The position numbers were made by a program, and so were the translations under genes. A model generated the notes under the pieces. It made no database searches. It saw only the letters and a program-made list of their open reading frames with translations, and had not been told where the DNA came from. 5,577 nt of DNA, taken from assembly GCA_937914775.1 (NCBI GenBank), contig CALDNB010000115.1:1-5577 (forward strand), given 5' to 3'. The DNA is from an uncultured Clostridia bacterium. Lineage in GTDB: Bacteria > Bacillota > Clostridia > Monoglobales > Firm-18. Positions 4,939 to 5,577 of the stretch are shown piece by piece (the first letter of the stretch is position 1; each line of letters opens with the position of its first letter).

Positions 4939-5577
4939 ATGAAAAAATTTTTTGCAGTTTTACTTATGTTATGCTTATTAACGGGCACATTAAGCGGCAT
5001 AACGGTTTGGGCAGAAGAAACAACAGATGTAATCAGTGAAATTGTAACCGCAATTTCCGAGGATTACAGTGAACAGGCAACAGAGTGGCAACTATTTGAT
5101 ATGGCGGTAAACGGTATGTCAGAAAATCTTGATTCAGATGATGTTGTAAATTACGTTAAAAACACGTCCGTATCAGTTCTTGACGAGGACAGAATAACTA
5201 ATCTTGCAAAGGCAGCAATTATTCTTACATCTCTTGGTTTTGATGCTACAAAAATCACAGGGGAAAATGGTGAACTTGTTAGTATTATTGATAAAATCGC
5301 AGGTTATGACGGTTTTGAAGGTATTAATGAGGCGATATTTTCTTTGATTGCCTATGATTGCGGTAATTATACTGTAGATTCAGGGCTTACACGGGAAACT
5401 ATTATAGAATATATTTTGGGTCAGGTTAATGCTGACGGCGGTTGGGCATTAATGGAAGAGGATGAGTTCTCCGACCCCGATGTAACATCTATGGTTATAT
5501 GGGCTATTGCACCTTATTACGACAGTTATACAGAAATAGTTGACAATGCAGTTTTATGTCTTTCGAATATGCAACAG
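4939..5577 (+). CDS. Secreted alpha/alpha-toroid protein, putative B12-binding (transcobalamin-like), N-terminal part
   Basis: The first 213 residues of an exported protein, open at the right edge. Residues 1-25 are a Sec signal peptide (MKKFF, a hydrophobic core, cleavage after VWA). There is no usable lipobox around C12. The mature part is helical with prenyltransferase/squalene-oxidase-type repeats: helix EWQLFDMAVNGM (49-60), a unit with DRITNLAKAAIILTSLGFD (84-102), GINEAIFSLIAYDCGNY (128-144), then the hallmark NADGGWAL (164-171) and SDPDVTSMVIWAIAPYY (178-194). This pattern is typical of secreted Firmicute proteins that often end in a DUF4430 (transcobalamin-like C-terminal) domain. 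Their barrel resembles the alpha domain of intrinsic factor and transcobalamin. Control by a cobalamin riboswitch supports a role in extracellular B12 capture. That role is inference: no cobalamin-contact residues can be assigned here, and the C-terminal domain and anchor are outside the window. AAGGAGAGGA at 4924-4933 supports the ATG. A terpene cyclase enzyme is unlikely because the protein is exported. Confidence 0.85.
   Translation, partial: MKKFFAVLLMLCLLTGTLSGITVWAEETTDVISEIVTAISEDYSEQATEWQLFDMAVNGMSENLDSDDVVNYVKNTSVSVLDEDRITNLAKAAIILTSLGFDATKITGENGELVSIIDKIAGYDGFEGINEAIFSLIAYDCGNYTVDSGLTRETIIEYILGQVNADGGWALMEEDEFSDPDVTSMVIWAIAPYYDSYTEIVDNAVLCLSNMQQ

Noticed and set aside
4939..5013. 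Possible lipoprotein signal (C12) in the toroid protein
   Set aside because: The residues before the cysteine are LML, not a lipobox, and a normal signal peptidase I site follows at VWA (25).
1..5577. CRISPR array, insertion sequence, tRNA, rRNA or prophage genes
   Set aside because: No regularly spaced repeats, terminal inverted repeats with a transposase, cloverleaf or phage-like reading frames were seen. The window is accounted for by the listed genes and control regions.

Overview
The AT-rich composition, strong AGGAGG-type ribosome binding sites, extended -10 promoters, intrinsic terminators and protein sequences point to a low-GC Firmicute. It is most likely an anaerobic clostridial lineage of the gut or environmental type. 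Support comes from a YcdB-like exported protein with S-layer-like C-terminal repeats, a four-cysteine L28, and a cobalamin-riboswitch-controlled toroid protein. Species cannot be named from this window.

Layout, left to right. (1) Bases 1-1255, minus strand: the N-terminal 418 residues of valyl-tRNA synthetase (valS), running off the left edge. (2) Bases 1256-1410: a compact divergent promoter region firing valS leftward and a two-gene operon rightward. (3) Bases 1411-4202, plus strand: a secreted protein with a YcdB/YcdC-like region and degenerate SLH-like repeats, overlapping by four bases (ATGA) the nicotinate phosphoribosyltransferase gene pncB. (4) Bases 4206-4230: a hairpin with T-tracts on both strands, serving as a shared terminator between the convergent pncB and rpmB. 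(5) Bases 4243-4458, minus strand: rpmB (ribosomal protein L28), with its promoter at 4519-4547. (6) Bases 4581-4938: a strong rightward promoter, a well-conserved class I (adenosylcobalamin-type) cobalamin riboswitch, and an expression platform with an intrinsic terminator and competing hairpins. (7) Bases 4939-5577: the first 213 residues of a secreted alpha/alpha-toroid protein of the prenyltransferase/squalene-oxidase-repeat family, cut by the right edge.

How the parts relate. valS and rpmB are housekeeping translation genes on the minus strand. pncB salvages nicotinate for NAD and is probably co-transcribed and translationally coupled with the exported YcdB-like protein, a pairing with no obvious metabolic logic. 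The most interesting unit is at the right end. A B12 riboswitch controls an exported alpha/alpha-barrel protein resembling the alpha domain of animal B12 carriers (intrinsic factor, transcobalamin). The inference is a cobalamin-repressed extracellular B12-capture protein. The decisive C-terminal domain lies outside the window.
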